Source: Tipula vernalis
Lineage: Eukaryota; Arthropoda; Insecta; Diptera; Tipulidae
Assembly (NCBI GenBank): GCA_958295665.1
Contig: OY282560.1
Span: forward strand, 189,878,561-189,942,560
Direction of reading: 5' to 3'
DNA: 64,000 bases
Of the stretch, positions 1-10,884 are shown piece by piece. Within the stretch, counting starts at the first letter, position 1. Each line of letters starts with the position of its first letter. The notes beneath the pieces are model-generated. The model saw only the letters and a list, made by a program, of their open reading frames with translations, was not told where the DNA came from and did no database searches. The position numbers and the translations under genes were made by a program.

Positions 1-1016
1 CATCACTCTGAAACCATGTGCCTCATTTGTTTATGTTTATGATTGGCCATTGTAAGCACTTTTAATATGTTTTCCTTTACATAAATTGGCGGCATTTAAA
101 GTCATAAGAGATTAATGGTTGTTTTTGAATAAAAGTATTGTATTCTCCTGGCTAGATCGCACAATACACATATACTGGGAAAAATGAAGAACGTTACGCT
201 AACGTTCGTACCTCTCTCAGCATTCAATATTTTAATAACTCGGCGCTATACCGCGCTGTTTCTTTGTGAAAACGATAGAGCAATTGTGGGGTTCAGACTT
301 TCTAAAGGAAAATTAAAATTTGAAATCTCTGAGATGAAATGAATGGAATGCCATTTTCGAAATTTGTTCGTTTGTTACACCAAAAGTTCTTTGATCCGAA
401 TTGTGATTTTTGTGTCGCTCTCGATGGTCGAGTGATTAGAATGCTTCCTTTGTTATGCAACGCTCCCGAGTCTTCGCGAATTTCTTCGCGGTTGCTGAAG
501 GTGCCCATACAAATAAAAATGGGTTTAGGTTTTGACAAATATTTAAATTTGCTAAACACATTTGAAATTAAAGCTTTCGACATCAAATGATAATGATTTT
601 AGCACTCCAAATTTACCTCTTTTGCGCATCAAGTTCAACCTTTTCTCAAATCAAGTTTTGATTAGAAAAGGTTGAATTTGATTTGCAAAAGATTGAATGT
701 TGTGACAAGTTAAATTTTCTTTGAAAAAGGATAATCTGATTTGTTAAAAGGAGCTAATACTAATCTGAAAAACAAGAATTTGTTGAAACCTTCTTCTTAA
801 AAAAATTCCTAACCGCGATGGAAAACAATTTTTTGTTTCCCTCGTTAGGAACGCCTTTGTCTTTAGAAAGGGGATTCAACGGATACTTGAGCCAAACCAG
901 TCCACTATAGAGACATCTCTTTATTCTCATTTACCGAATCTTTTTTATTACCGGTAAACGGAGTTCTCCTATTTCATATCACCTTATTTGGAATTTCATG
1001 TTTTAATCACTTTTTA
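1..1016. other. AT-rich DNA without a recognisable gene
   Basis: No reading frame here has codon structure, splice signals or motifs I recognise. A pair of overlapping frames of 83-94 codons at about 300-590 lie on opposite strands over the same bases and look like chance. The only structure seen is a small hairpin at 620-690. Confidence 0.5.
620..690. repeat. Imperfect hairpin of about 34-bp arms
   Basis: The left arm contains TTCAACCTTTTCT and the right arm AGAAAAGGTTGAA, separated by a few bases, with flanking bases that continue to pair imperfectly. This may be the core of a small foldback element. No target duplication was identified. Confidence 0.55.
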
Positions 1017-1980
1017 AAATTTTTCGAGATTATTGCAGTGTACTCGTAGCATGGAAATGGGGTGCATAATATGCGAGACTTAATTGGTGTTTCGGAAGAG
1101 TCCGGTTATTGAGATTTTCGAGGTTATTCGACTATGTTTGAGATTGTAGGTTGTATTTGATGGTTCGATGTTCGATATTTACGATATTATCCGGTACTGT
1201 TTGAGGGTTCCATTCTTGTTGCATATCATTTTGTTGACCTTACTCTCAACTTGCTTAGTATTATTAGTAACATTAAATTACTTGACAAATAATTCGATAT
1301 TTAAACGAATTTTCGAAATTTTTGAGGATTTTCTAGATTTTTACAGGCTTTCCAAAATTACTCATTAATATCCTAATTTTTCGAGATTTACAAACTATAG
1401 AGATTATTCGATTTTTTCTGATAGAGAAATTTCTTAAGTTTTCGACATTCCTAGGATTATTATTAGAAAATTTTAAAAACTTTCAAATTTATTTGAATTT
1501 TGTTAGGCGCTTAACTTTGAGTTGTGGGAATTTGCAGAGTTACACATATAAATCTGAATCGTGATAGTAGAGTTTTCGAGATTATGCCAAAATGTCGATA
1601 TTTTTTCAATTTCCTAGGTTATTCGAAATTATTTAAGAATGTCCAGGTTATTTACGTTTTACATGGTTATGATTAGCGCGCGTACAGGAATTCCTTTGGT
1701 TTTACTTACTTACGGATAATCGATATTTGAAAACTGTTTAGAATATTTAAGATACTTTGAAAATTCGACATTTTTGAGATTATTTCGAAATTCTTGATAT
1801 TTTTCAAATTATACTCGAAATTTGTGATGTTTTGTTGATATATGTATGTACATATTTTGAAATCGTCAAAGCATTGAGCTAATTGCAGGAAATTTCGTTT
1901 TATTTGAAGCCATTGAACTGAATCACTTTCTGTATCGTATATTCTCTCGAAAGTAGGTATGCGAGGCTGGACAATATGAA
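1017..1980. repeat. Degenerate TTCGAGATT-type repeat field
   Basis: Variants of the words TTTCGAGATT, TTCGAAATT, TTCGATATT and GGTTATTCGA recur every few dozen bases. The pattern is not a clean tandem array but looks like a strongly diverged satellite or low-complexity repeat. The same vocabulary, in reverse complement (CGAAAATCTCGAATAA), fills 50880-52340. The 66- and 119-codon frames that cross it are composition artefacts. Confidence 0.6.
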
Positions 1981-1992
1981 GAAAAATTTTGC

Positions 1993-2009
1993 GGGGGGGG
2001 GGGGGGGGG
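1993..2009. repeat. Homopolymer run of 17 G
   Basis: An uninterrupted run of 17 G (17 C on the other strand) sits in an AT-rich setting. It may be a polymorphic homopolymer, or its length may be unreliable in the assembly. Confidence 0.9.
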
Positions 2010-2681
2010 CGAAATTTGTAGTTACCTTCCCAAATAATAATCAAGTAGTAGTCCAGCTCATACAATACCCTTTTTTACTTGTTCAATAGCTGCGGCCATC
2101 AATTCAAGAGACTATCCTTATGCCTTTTGGCTCCCTCCATGTTACATGTACTATATAAATAAACTTTACAGACCTATAAAAATAATTTATGAACAGATCG
2201 GGTACGATGTCATCTTTGTCATTTTGTCCGAATAGTAAATTCGTCAATTTATTGGACCAGCCATTTTTAACTATTAAGCTTGAAAAAATATTTAATGAAA
2301 ATATCTTTCAACTTTAGTTGTAGTGGACATTACAATAACATCAAATTTAAGAAAAAAGTTAAATTAAAACAAACTTTGTTAACCTTTTGTTCCACTATCA
2401 ACTTACTAGAATGTTCAAGAAACGAAATGAAAACGAACGGAGAATTGATTCAATTCAATTTCCTTTCGTTTCATATTACCGGTTATGCTTATTTTTTATA
2501 AAGGCAATGATATATGCAGAATTTTTGCCTTTAAGGCATTAAAATTCAGCACGCTGATTGGTTTAAATAGCTGTCACTTTTTTAAAGGTTATGTACTTTT
2601 GCCTGAAAGGCAAAAAAAAAAAAAAAATTGCCATTCGAGACAAACAAAATTGAACAATGTTCAATTTTCTATTTTGGCCTT
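2010..2681. other. AT-rich DNA next to the palindrome
   Basis: No gene is visible. Short direct and inverted copies of GCCTTTAAGGCA-like and TTTTGCCTGAAAGGCAAAA words occur around 2500-2640 and again as GCCTTAA near 2960-2995. They may be the outer, decayed parts of the foldback element centred at about 2798. Confidence 0.45.
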
Positions 2682-2915
2682 ATGGCGCATACTCGAAAAT
2701 TCATTTCAGTAACTTTTATGGTAATTTCGCAACAAGCGAACTTGACGGAGATAAACTTTTCTCAATATTTTGGTAATTTTTTTCCCCTCCATACCAACTT
2801 ATGTATGGAGGGGAAAAAAATTACCAAAATATTGAGAAAAGTTTATCTCCGTCAAGTTCGCTTGTTGCGAAATTACCATAAAAGTTACTGAAATGAATTT
2901 TCGAGTATGCGCCAT
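2682..2915. repeat. Near-perfect palindrome with 113-bp arms and 8-nt loop
   Basis: Bases 2682-2794 are the reverse complement of 2803-2915; the loop is 2795-2802. The match starts from ATGGCGCATACTCG and runs into the C-rich/G-rich core CCCCTCCATAC / GTATGGAGGGG. Both strands therefore carry the same open frame, which is an artefact of the symmetry and not two genes. Such structures arise from foldback or MITE-type elements or by template switching. A transcript crossing it would form a long hairpin RNA. Confidence 0.9.
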
Positions 2916-3300
2916 TAAAGACATTTGAAAACGCCTACTTGATGCGACTCCTTTTATTGCCTTAAGCAAAATTTCTACGTGTACCACTGCCTTAAAATGT
3001 CACAACAAAGCAATACAAATTTTTTACAAAATATACTAAATTTTTTGATAAAATACACGATAAATTCAATAATAAGGGACAGAAAGAATATTTTGAAACA
3101 AATTACAAAACGTCAAAACACATTCACCAATTCGTCTCCATTAGCTGTGTTCTGTTCCAATGGGACAAATTTGCTACTTGCAAGTACTTATGAGTATAGA
3201 TACTCAATGGAACCCAAATTTTAATAATACATGTAAAAATAACTACGCCATCGGTTTAGTATGAATAGCTGTGGATAGTTTTATCACAGCTATTATAACT

Positions 3301-4202
3301 ACTAATGCTGTGTGCCTCAGAAGACTTTTCAAACTGAACTTTTCAAATTTTGAAGCTTTCGCTATTTCTTCATAGATGCTAGATGAAAAGTCAATTTACA
3401 AGGTTACTTTTCGACGAATTTTCAATTTGTATGACTTACTGTTTAAAACATGTAGTATGTAGTATGCTTAGTATGTAAATATAATTGAAAAACAAAAAAT
3501 TTTCAATTCCAGTGATTTTAAAAAAATCGCCCGCCATCGGTTTTCATTATTCAAAATGCATTTTCACAATGTTTCGCGCTTTGCTATGCACAACGTTAAA
3601 TTTCTTTTCTACTGCGTGGGAAATGTTTGTTTGCGGTTTAATTGACTAATCCGTAGGACTCTGGTCATGTATAGAGCCCAAGTACCACAACAAATATTAA
3701 TAAATTTATAAGAACTTTCGTATACCGCCATTAAATTTATGCTGTAATGAAGTTTACGATTCATATATTGACTGTGTAACGCAGTCGGTACAACAATTTT
3801 TACGTGGCATCCATCGATAGCACCTAACGCTTTCGAAAATATCGAAGTACCCGATCGTCGATTAAATTGTTCGCCAATAAGCCTATATGAATCTAAACTA
3901 GGCAATTTTATTACCTTTGATGCGAGCTTCACAAACATATCAAGAATTTTTTGAACAATTGTTCTCACAGAACATCTTGATATATTGAAACTTATACCAG
4001 TGACCTTATAGCCCACTCGAAGCGAATCAGCAGACACTCAAGTGTTTGCGGATATAAGCATTATTTGAATGACATTTAAAAAGTTTAGGTGGATGCACTG
4101 TTGAATACTTTTAACCTAGTGACATCTATTTAAATATTGCATGAATTACTGCGTCTCACAAAAGTTTAGTTTGAAAAGTCTTCTGAGGTACACAGCATTA
4201 GT
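3301..4202 (-). mobile_element. PIF/Harbinger-like DNA transposon, about 0.9 kb
   Basis: About 42 bp at the left end (starting ACTAATGCTGTG) and at the right end (ending CACAGCATTAGT) are inverted copies with few mismatches. Between them, on the minus strand, lies a decayed transposase with HARBI1-like motifs. No clean 3-bp target duplication could be fixed because the ends themselves are symmetrical. The length is too short for an intact Harbinger, so this is an internally deleted copy. Confidence 0.8.
3609..4037 (-). pseudogene. Harbinger transposase fragment (HARBI1-like nuclease)
   Basis: The 142-residue frame resembles the middle of the DDE nuclease of PIF/Harbinger transposases. The motif GAIDGCHVKI carries the first catalytic Asp (around residue 93). 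It is followed by a YSINLMAV segment and a FINICCGTWA stretch, where intact relatives carry a second Asp within a GxxHD-type motif; that motif is not preserved. The N-terminal part and the last catalytic region are missing. The inverted repeats around it fit a non-autonomous derivative. Very unlikely to be active. Confidence 0.75.
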
Positions 4203-4365
4203 GCCTGTTCGCCTTTCGATTCATTTTCATTTCGTTTCGTTTGCGGCTATATTACTAGCTAGCTCTTTACTTTGGTAACTGGGAATAGGAATCGCAATAG
4301 AAAGAAAAATGAAAATATTGCTCAAAGTAACAACCAAAACTATTTTTGATATGAAAACATCTCCA

Positions 4366-4416
4366 GAGGGGGATCGCGGGGGATTGTGGGGGGCGGGGGA
4401 GTGGCGGGGGAGGGGA
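4366..4416 (+). repeat. G-rich tract with G-quadruplex potential
   Basis: Six runs of four to six G, separated by short spacers, occur within about 50 bases (for example GTGGGGGGCGGGGGAGTGG). This exceeds the four G-runs needed for an intramolecular quadruplex and is striking in an AT-rich region. Function is unknown. Confidence 0.8.
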
Positions 4417-4539
4417 ACGAAAACTTAACAACGACGATATCATATAATATGGCGAATATTTTGTTTACGGCAAATTGTGGAAGCCCCTATCATGGATTTA
4501 GCTGTAATAAGAGTCCAATTTGTACCGCTAATGGTTGAT

Positions 4540-4985
4540 TCACCATAAGTTCGGTTAATAAAATTAGATACTTGGGAATTTCGATCGATGATAAGTCGAG
4601 AATACTATTGGTTTCTAGTCCTGATTCTACTGTCCATAATACCTTTTGAAATTGGTTTACTTTGCCCTAGTTAATTCTATCATCCTATATGGCTTAGCAT
4701 GTTGGGGCGGTGCTTATAATACTACCTTACTTCCTCTGTAAGTGCGACAGAAGCATGTTTTGCGCATGGTTTGTTGTCAATTATTCTGTTTATAATATTC
4801 GTTTCAATTTCAAATACATAAAGTATGTCCCCAATGTTAATTTAGAGTAAACGTTTTTTCAATGTGCCTTCTGGCCTATTATTTTTAACAACTTTCCGTT
4901 TGAAATACGAGTGTACAGCAGCTTCTCCGCTTACTCGAAAGCTCTCAAAATATGGTTGAAACTAAACAAAGCAATTGAGTTAAAT
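4540..4985 (+). pseudogene. Non-LTR retrotransposon RT C-terminal fragment
   Basis: Broken frames encode a YLGISIDDK-like motif followed by ILYGLACWGG and a QKHVLR-like segment. This is the usual order of the thumb and connection region after the RT palm in Jockey/R1/I-group elements. Stop codons and frameshifts interrupt it and nothing upstream of the thumb remains. The downstream similar fragment at 6.3-7.9 kb may be the same broad family but is not a continuation. Confidence 0.6.
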
Positions 4986-6250
4986 ATTGGATAAATAAAA
5001 TACGAAATTATACGATTAAGAGAAATCCATTAAGAATAAAAACGAAAATCGCACACGCGTAAAACCAACATAAAGTATGCATGTGTCGTGTAAGTGACTC
5101 GAAGAAAATGAAATGAAAATATTTTTGAAACAAAGACAAAAGTTCGAGCTTACTAATCCAGAAACAGTGTACATATAATAACAATAAGCAGAATTTACTT
5201 GACATCTGTTAATGATGCATGCCACACCGGTAAAATATTGCAGTCAAGTTCTGTTTCATTAAATTCGAAAAGAATAATGATGAAAAAACCACGCCAATTT
5301 CCTTTGATCGCCGGCAATAGTCTTAAGGTGGAGTCTTCTTCAAGATCGCACTTAGGTAAGAAGGTTTAGAAAACGTAAATTCGCTCTATGACCGTAAAAT
5401 TTCCAATTAGTTAAGGTCTGTAAATTTACAGTGACAAATTTACTGACGTGAAGGGGATTATAACTTGGCAGAATTATCATTTTTCGACATGATTTTTTCA
5501 GGTAGTACTACTCTTATCTATTTATGTACCTGCAAGAAATCTAGGTGATTTAAGTTGTAGTTTTTGAGAGTTTCACTAAAAAGATTTTCTATTAGGATTC
5601 TTTTGTCGTAACGAAATGATATTTTCATACGCTTGATTGGTGTCTAGAATTATTTTAAAATTAATTAGTTCTCTTCAGAATTTTGGTAAAAGATGCTGAA
5701 CTGTAAATGAGTGCAGAACAAAATATCTGATCTCATATAACTATTCATTTGAGAAAGTGAGATGGCATAATATTTTGCCACCGGTAATGCCCTACGTACT
5801 GTACTTATTTATTTACAGTGGCAAAAATTCTTACAATTTTTGAATACCAATTTCTAATAGTCTGCAAATTTTTCTCTATAAGCAATTGCTAGGTAGTTAT
5901 AGCCATAGAATTTTTAAATTTTGTGAATTCTTTATGTGTGTTGCTCTGGTTCATCGACATATGGCCCATTAATAATGAAAAAACGGTTATATGACTCGAT
6001 GCCAATAAATTATCGAAGAATCAATAATGTTTACCAATTTACAATCGATGATGATTCAATAGATACTTATATGTTTTCCCATGTTATTGAAATAGTTGCT
6101 AGAATAATTCTATACAATCAAAAATGGTTTTAAAACTATTCCAAAACGTAATGAAAATATCTTCTCTATTCAACTATAGTTAACTATTAACTTAATTCAA
6201 CTATAATTACTTCTCTATTCAACTATAAAAGATCTTCTGAGCTTGAAATA
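4986..6250. other. Stretch without a recognisable gene
   Basis: Only short unsupported frames occur (60-70 codons). One short direct repeat is visible: CTTCTCTATTCAACTATA occurs twice near 6160-6230. I see no RNA gene or transposon ends here. Confidence 0.5.
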
Positions 6251-7990
6251 TTCAACAAAAGCTGACAGAAAGTAATTGAGATCAGTTTGTACTCTATGTC
6301 ATTAGTTGATTTAAGTTTTAACTGGAAAGTGACGAATGCTATTATCACTTCTAATCATAGGTGTATCTCTTTTTCTGTTAAACTTAAAAGACCACCTTTT
6401 AGACCACACCTTAACAGGAAATTAATCCCTAAGGACATCTTTGCTTACAATGGTAATTTCGACTGCGTTTGTTCCCTTATCACTAACCAGAAGTCTCGAA
6501 ATAAACCTTTCTGGAGTACGGAAGTAAAAAGGTTAAGGAAATTAGTTCGGAAAACTAAAAAATAAAGGGTTAACTTCTTAGTGGCTTAAAAGAAAGTTTA
6601 AAGCATGTTCACAGAATTTCGTGGATTCATTTCGGTGAGGAAATTAATAGTCTGTCAGCTACAGAGCTAGACCTAATAAAGCTTTGGCTAAAATGATGTG
6701 TATAGACTTAATATCCTTCGTCTACCAAACGGACAGCTCACCTCCTTTCTGTTCATTTTCCTGGTGGTAATTTTATTAATTCTAACTTGGTTGTTTCCGG
6801 ATCACGCTTGACGTTCTGCGTTGGAGTATGTTCCCCTTTGTACCGTGCTTTACCTCTTCCAAGCGTGCATTGCGTTTAGTATTGTTCCACAATCTTGGAA
6901 GGAAATCAAACTTGTTTTTATACCGAGGGCTGGTACGTCTGATTATTCGAAGGCTAAGTCATTCCGACCTACTACCCTGTCTTCAATCTTAAGGCTCTGG
7001 AAAGGTCATCGACAGATTTATAAGAGGTTATTATTTGCCTATCTCCCCTCTCAATAACGTACAACATGTTTATAGAGTTCTGTGAAGCTGGTTTACATGA
7101 ACTTGTTACTAGGATTGAAAATCCCTCAATAATAAAGGGTTTCTTGTGGGCACTTTCCTGGATATTGCGGGAGCTTTTGATAGTACTTCGTTTGTTATGT
7201 TACAGTTGCAGGTAAATTCCTGAATGTCTTTTCCGATTTACTACAACAAGGCATTTATTTTGATAACGGCTTACACGTTAACCTATCTAAATCCAATCTA
7301 ATTGTCTTTATTAGGTGTAGAGCTATTGCAGTTCTATCCGTTCCCTCTCTTTTTGGTAAAACTATATTTAGATCCGAGCTTGTCAAGCATCTTGGCGTCA
7401 TCTTGGAAAGTAAACTTTCCTGCAATTACCACCTTGATTTTAAAATTTAATTTAGTTCCAAAACGTTGATATTTATTTATAAATCACTGGTTTTATTTTA
7501 CCAATCCTCTCATGTGCTTCCGTTGTTTGGTGGCCTGTTTTCAAATTAAAGTCTTCTTTAATCAAACTTAATGGACTACAAAATATGTGTATAGTATAAT
7601 TACTTGTAGAACTACTACTGGAGTAATGGCTTCGAGTTCAATTCATACTATGAATTCTATTCTGTGTTTGTCTCAGTTGAACGGCTCCATTCGTCGCACT
7701 GCTTACTCTGCAGCGTTTCGCTTGAGGTTCATTGGGCGTGGAATGTTTTTGGGGCAAATGTGTGGTATAGAGAGATTATCTATAACTACAATTCATTGAT
7801 GGTTAATGATAGGTTATTGCCATCGAGAGATGATTCTCGGATGTGATTCTCGTTTGCCTTCTTTTCAGATGGCTTGGAACCAGCGGTTCCTTACCTACTA
7901 ACAGCGGTGAGGAGGCTATAAAAAACTTCGCTTTCAAAGAGTTAAAGCGTAAAGCGAAGCACTTTATAAGTGAGCCAAATCGAAGGTTTA
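6250..7990 (+). pseudogene. Decayed non-LTR retrotransposon ORF2 (R1/Jockey-type)
   Basis: Pieces in several frames follow the order of a non-LTR ORF2. The end of an endonuclease comes first (ITSNHRCISF, about 6340-6390), then a linker (NKPFWSTEVKRLRK). RT fingers follow with VPQSWKEIKLVFIPRAG and SFRPTTLSS (6880-6990), then a palm A-like motif GTFLDIAGAFD (about 7150), a SKSNLIVF segment, a HLGVILESKLS thumb motif (about 7390) and a CRTTTGVMAS-like connection (about 7605). The catalytic YADD motif and large parts between blocks are missing, and many stops and frameshifts are present. It is a 5'-truncated, internally deleted dead copy. The clade is uncertain. Confidence 0.7.
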
Positions 7991-8019
7991 CTAGGTTTGC
8001 TTTACCTTAAATCGATCAA

Positions 8020-8250
8020 GACACAAAAAACGCTATATTATTGAAAAGTTTTGACAACTTAATTGACGTTTCTAGTTTTGTTGGTGTTACTAGCTGCGGA
8101 TGTGAAATTCATGAAAAATCCGCATTTCGTAAAATTAATGCACATCGAAAAAACATTGACGTTTTTAGGTGAAAAGAACACAGTTTTTGGATGTGCAGCA
8201 ACTTTTTTGACGATTTTGGGTGAAAAGAATTCAACATTAGTGTTATCATT
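8020..8250 (+). repeat. Interspersed repeat, copy 1 (inverted partner at 47039-47260)
   Basis: Shares GACGTTTCTA, TTTTGTTGGTGTTA, TTTCGTAAAATT, CACATCGAAAAA and GAATTCAACATTA, in the same order, with the reverse complement of 47039-47260. The two copies differ by many substitutions and some indels. No coding potential is convincing. It is probably a small non-autonomous transposon or an untranslated part of a larger element. Confidence 0.7.
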
Positions 8251-8269
8251 ACCTTGGAAACAATTGTTT

Positions 8270-8744
8270 TTCATGTAGATTTCAGTACAACTAAGTGATT
8301 TGTTTGTATAATTGGCTCCAAGATTTTCACAATTTTACCAAAACAATATGTTGACTTCGTTATTATGGCTTTGCTAACCGTTACACCACTGCTGAACGAT
8401 ATTTTGTAAACTTTTGCAATCAGTAAAACTTTATTCAGATAAAAAAATAAAAACCTATTCTGTACAATCATTTGAACAAAGTGACTGATAGCGTTTACGT
8501 AATTCCCAGGAAGTTTTTTTTCAATTTCAAATCAAACTTAAATTATTATCAACACATTATCAATTAGAACATGGTTTGTCCAAGTATTGATTAAATAAAT
8601 ATAAACCAGTTTCAGGTTTGATATGTGCACGATTTTTGAAGACATGTCAAAATTTGAAGCGATCAAAAATATTTCTAATATCTCTAACGTTTTTTTTCTG
8701 GTGCTCAAGCCGGGGACCCTTAACGTCCTTACCTTAATGTTGTA
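8270..8744. other. Stretch without a recognisable gene
   Basis: AT-rich DNA with frames of 60-80 codons on the minus strand that show no motif or splice context. Nothing further is supported. Confidence 0.45.
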
Positions 8745-8818
8745 GCCAAATCGGGGTGTCATAGTTGTGTTCATCGCCAGATGCAAACGCCACAGTTTTA
8801 ACCACTGTGCTATTTGGC
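8745..8818 (-). ncRNA. tRNA-like, possibly SINE-derived, 74-nt segment
   Basis: Read on the minus strand, a 74-nt segment starts GCCAAAT and ends ATTTGGC, a perfect 7-bp acceptor-like stem. It carries TAGCACAGTGG, which fits the pol III A-box consensus (TRGYNNARNNG), and a weak B-box-like GATGAACAC at about the right distance. A D-arm-like CACAG/CTGTG stem is present, but the anticodon and T arms do not pair convincingly. It is therefore probably a decayed tRNA or a tRNA-derived SINE head rather than a working tRNA gene. Confidence 0.4.
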
Positions 8819-9100
8819 CGATGTATTTACGAGTACAATCGCTTTAAGCTTTATCAAATAAGCTTAAGTTATTGCGCATGTGTGCAACGTCATTACAACA
8901 CAACACTTAACTCTTTTTTTAAACAATTGTTCTTTTAAATACGACTCAATTACTTTATCGTATGATAAGAATGTTATTATTTTTTATATATTCGCTATTA
9001 CATACAGACACTATAAAAAATGGTTCCATGTTTTTTTTGGTTTATCTAAATTATCGCAAACATCAAATTAAAATATAAAATTAAATAATATTTTTATCAA

Positions 9101-9107
9101 CTTCCAG
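9101..9107 (+). promoter_or_regulatory. Likely 3' splice site just upstream of the start codon
   Basis: A T-rich tract ending CTTCCAG lies 5 bases before ATG 9113. This suggests that a 5'-UTR intron ends here and that the first, non-coding exon of the gene lies further upstream. Confidence 0.45.
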
Positions 9108-9112
9108 ATAAC

Positions 9113-9773
9113 ATGAGTGTCAAGAGAAATCATATAAATCTTGAGACAGGTGAATATGAATCGTTTCCCCTAGACGAACCAATGCATGTAAAACACCGTT
9201 TTGATCAGGAGACCGGTGAATTGATTACACCTTGTTTTGTAAAAGGTGAGAGACGGAAATTTGCCGTGCCCAAGCTAAATGTTGAGCCGGCCAAAGTTGC
9301 GATTGAACCGATTCACCGGGTGAAAGAGCCGAGATGTTGTTTGGTCAATGCAATGGCGAATAAAGAGAAATGTATTCGACTTAAAGAGGTGAATACATAT
9401 ATTTTTAAATACCATTGCTAATAAATAATTTAATATTTTTAATTTCCAGGAAATTATCCTCGGCTATAACAAAACGAGTCACATTCTATTTTTAATACCG
9501 TCCCTATTCTTTTTCTTCAAATTGACATCGTGTTTTATTGTGGTCACCGAAATAATACTCCACTTCTATGCGCATAAGAAAAACTTCAAAAATACAAATC
9601 CCTATGTCTACTACAGGACACCATTGCATCTGGTCAGTTCACAATTTTGTTCGATATGCCGTACACACACCGAAATGGAAAAAGTGTCTAAAATACAAAA
9701 GGAACGTCTCATCCACAGAAATCGTTTCCGTATTAAATTCACCTTACAAAATGTGACAAAATCGCTTGGCTGA
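9113..9773 (+). CDS. Two-exon gene for a 199-residue putative membrane protein, unrecognised
   Basis: Exon 1 is 9113-9388 and exon 2 is 9450-9773. The 61-bp intron has a GTGAAT donor and a TTTCCAG acceptor, joins codons in phase 0 and contains in-frame stops, so splicing is needed. ATG 9113 is the first in frame after a probable upstream splice acceptor. The protein is hydrophilic for its first ~100 residues and contains two similar motifs, NLETGEYES and DQETGELIT. One hydrophobic segment follows (about residues 103-128), then a basic tail with a CSIC pair near residue 158. I do not recognise the family. Codon use and splice signals look like a host gene and not a transposon; no transposase or polymerase motif is present. 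Expression is untested, and an alternative frame in exon 2 is also open. Confidence 0.6.
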
Positions 9774-10880
9774 ACGGATGGTAGCTGGCTTGTGAGCGCG
9801 CAGTATGCACGACCCGGATGAAATTAAATTTTAAATTTGTGTACAATCAATTTCTTTTTTTTTAAAAAAAATAATAATGTAATTGTGTTTTCAATATACG
9901 CAACGTGCCAAAAAAATCGTCACAAAATGATGAAACATTTGTTTCGATATTTCGCATTTTAAGCGCCATTTATAATATATTTATATAATGTATTTAGACC
10001 ACTCTATCGCGCCGCCATCATGGATATGAGTAAATGGCATTACTAATCATGATGGCGCTTTTGTATTTGTATGACCTGTATTTAAATATAATTGTAAGAT
10101 CACAAAGCACTCTTTCCTTCACAGAGGGACTTACATTTAGCATGTAATTTACTAAATAATATCTGTATATCAAATAAAGAATATTTAACAAATTGGGTAG
10201 TTTCAAAAAATTATTATACAGGTTTGGAATTTGTTTAAACCGCTTTCGAGCACACATCAATTAATCACGTTTTGATCTTCTTGATCGATCAATTATGCTC
10301 ACCGATAAAATAAAAGGTCTGTGTTTTTTTTTTTTTTTTAATTTTGATCGCCGAAACCAACTTAACGTCTATTAGATTTTCGTTTAATTCTTTAAATAGA
10401 TAGCATTGGTCATCTTACTGACGACTTACGTTGAACTGGGCACCTTCAGGCATTTCAATATTTTGAAGCGGAGTTGTTTACTGTGCGTGGTTCAGAGTGC
10501 TGGGAAAAAAATTTGCTGTGCAACTGGGAGCAGGTGAGATGATCAGATGCATGAACATTTTTGGGCACTTCCGAAAATCATTATTAATTTAAATTTCACT
10601 TAAAATTTATAAAACAGTAGCTCAGAGACAACCTAACATAATAAACAAAATTAATATCAGCTACTTATTCAAATGATTTTCGCCATACTGGTTACTGTCG
10701 CCACTTTAACCAGGTAATCTGTGGACCATAAATAATACATAAAATGAAATTAAAAAGATTTAGAAATTAAATTACACTTGAAAGTGCAACAGAACTTTTA
10801 CGCGCGAGTAATTAAGAAGAAATTCTCTCAGACATGAGCTGAATTTGTTATAGTAAACGAAGCAACTCTTGCGACTAGAA
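9774..10880. other. 3' flank and intergenic DNA
   Basis: No gene seen. A small inverted repeat around CCATCATG / CATGATGG lies at about 10015-10062, and a CAAATAAAG sequence at about 10168 could be a poly(A) signal of the upstream gene. The rest is AT-rich without motifs. Confidence 0.4.
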
Positions 10881-10884
10881 TAGT

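Noticed and set aside
302..590. Two overlapping frames of 83-94 codons on opposite strands
   Set aside because: They cover the same bases, lack motifs and have no splice or promoter context.
2628..2987. Identical ~39-residue peptides on both strands
   Set aside because: They result from the palindrome at 2682-2915, not from two genes.
8059..8278. 71-codon frames on both strands
   Set aside because: They lie in an interspersed repeat whose other copy at 47 kb does not preserve the frame.
8745..8818. Functional tRNA gene
   Set aside because: Anticodon and T arms do not pair and the B box is imperfect, so only a tRNA-like or SINE-like call is justified.
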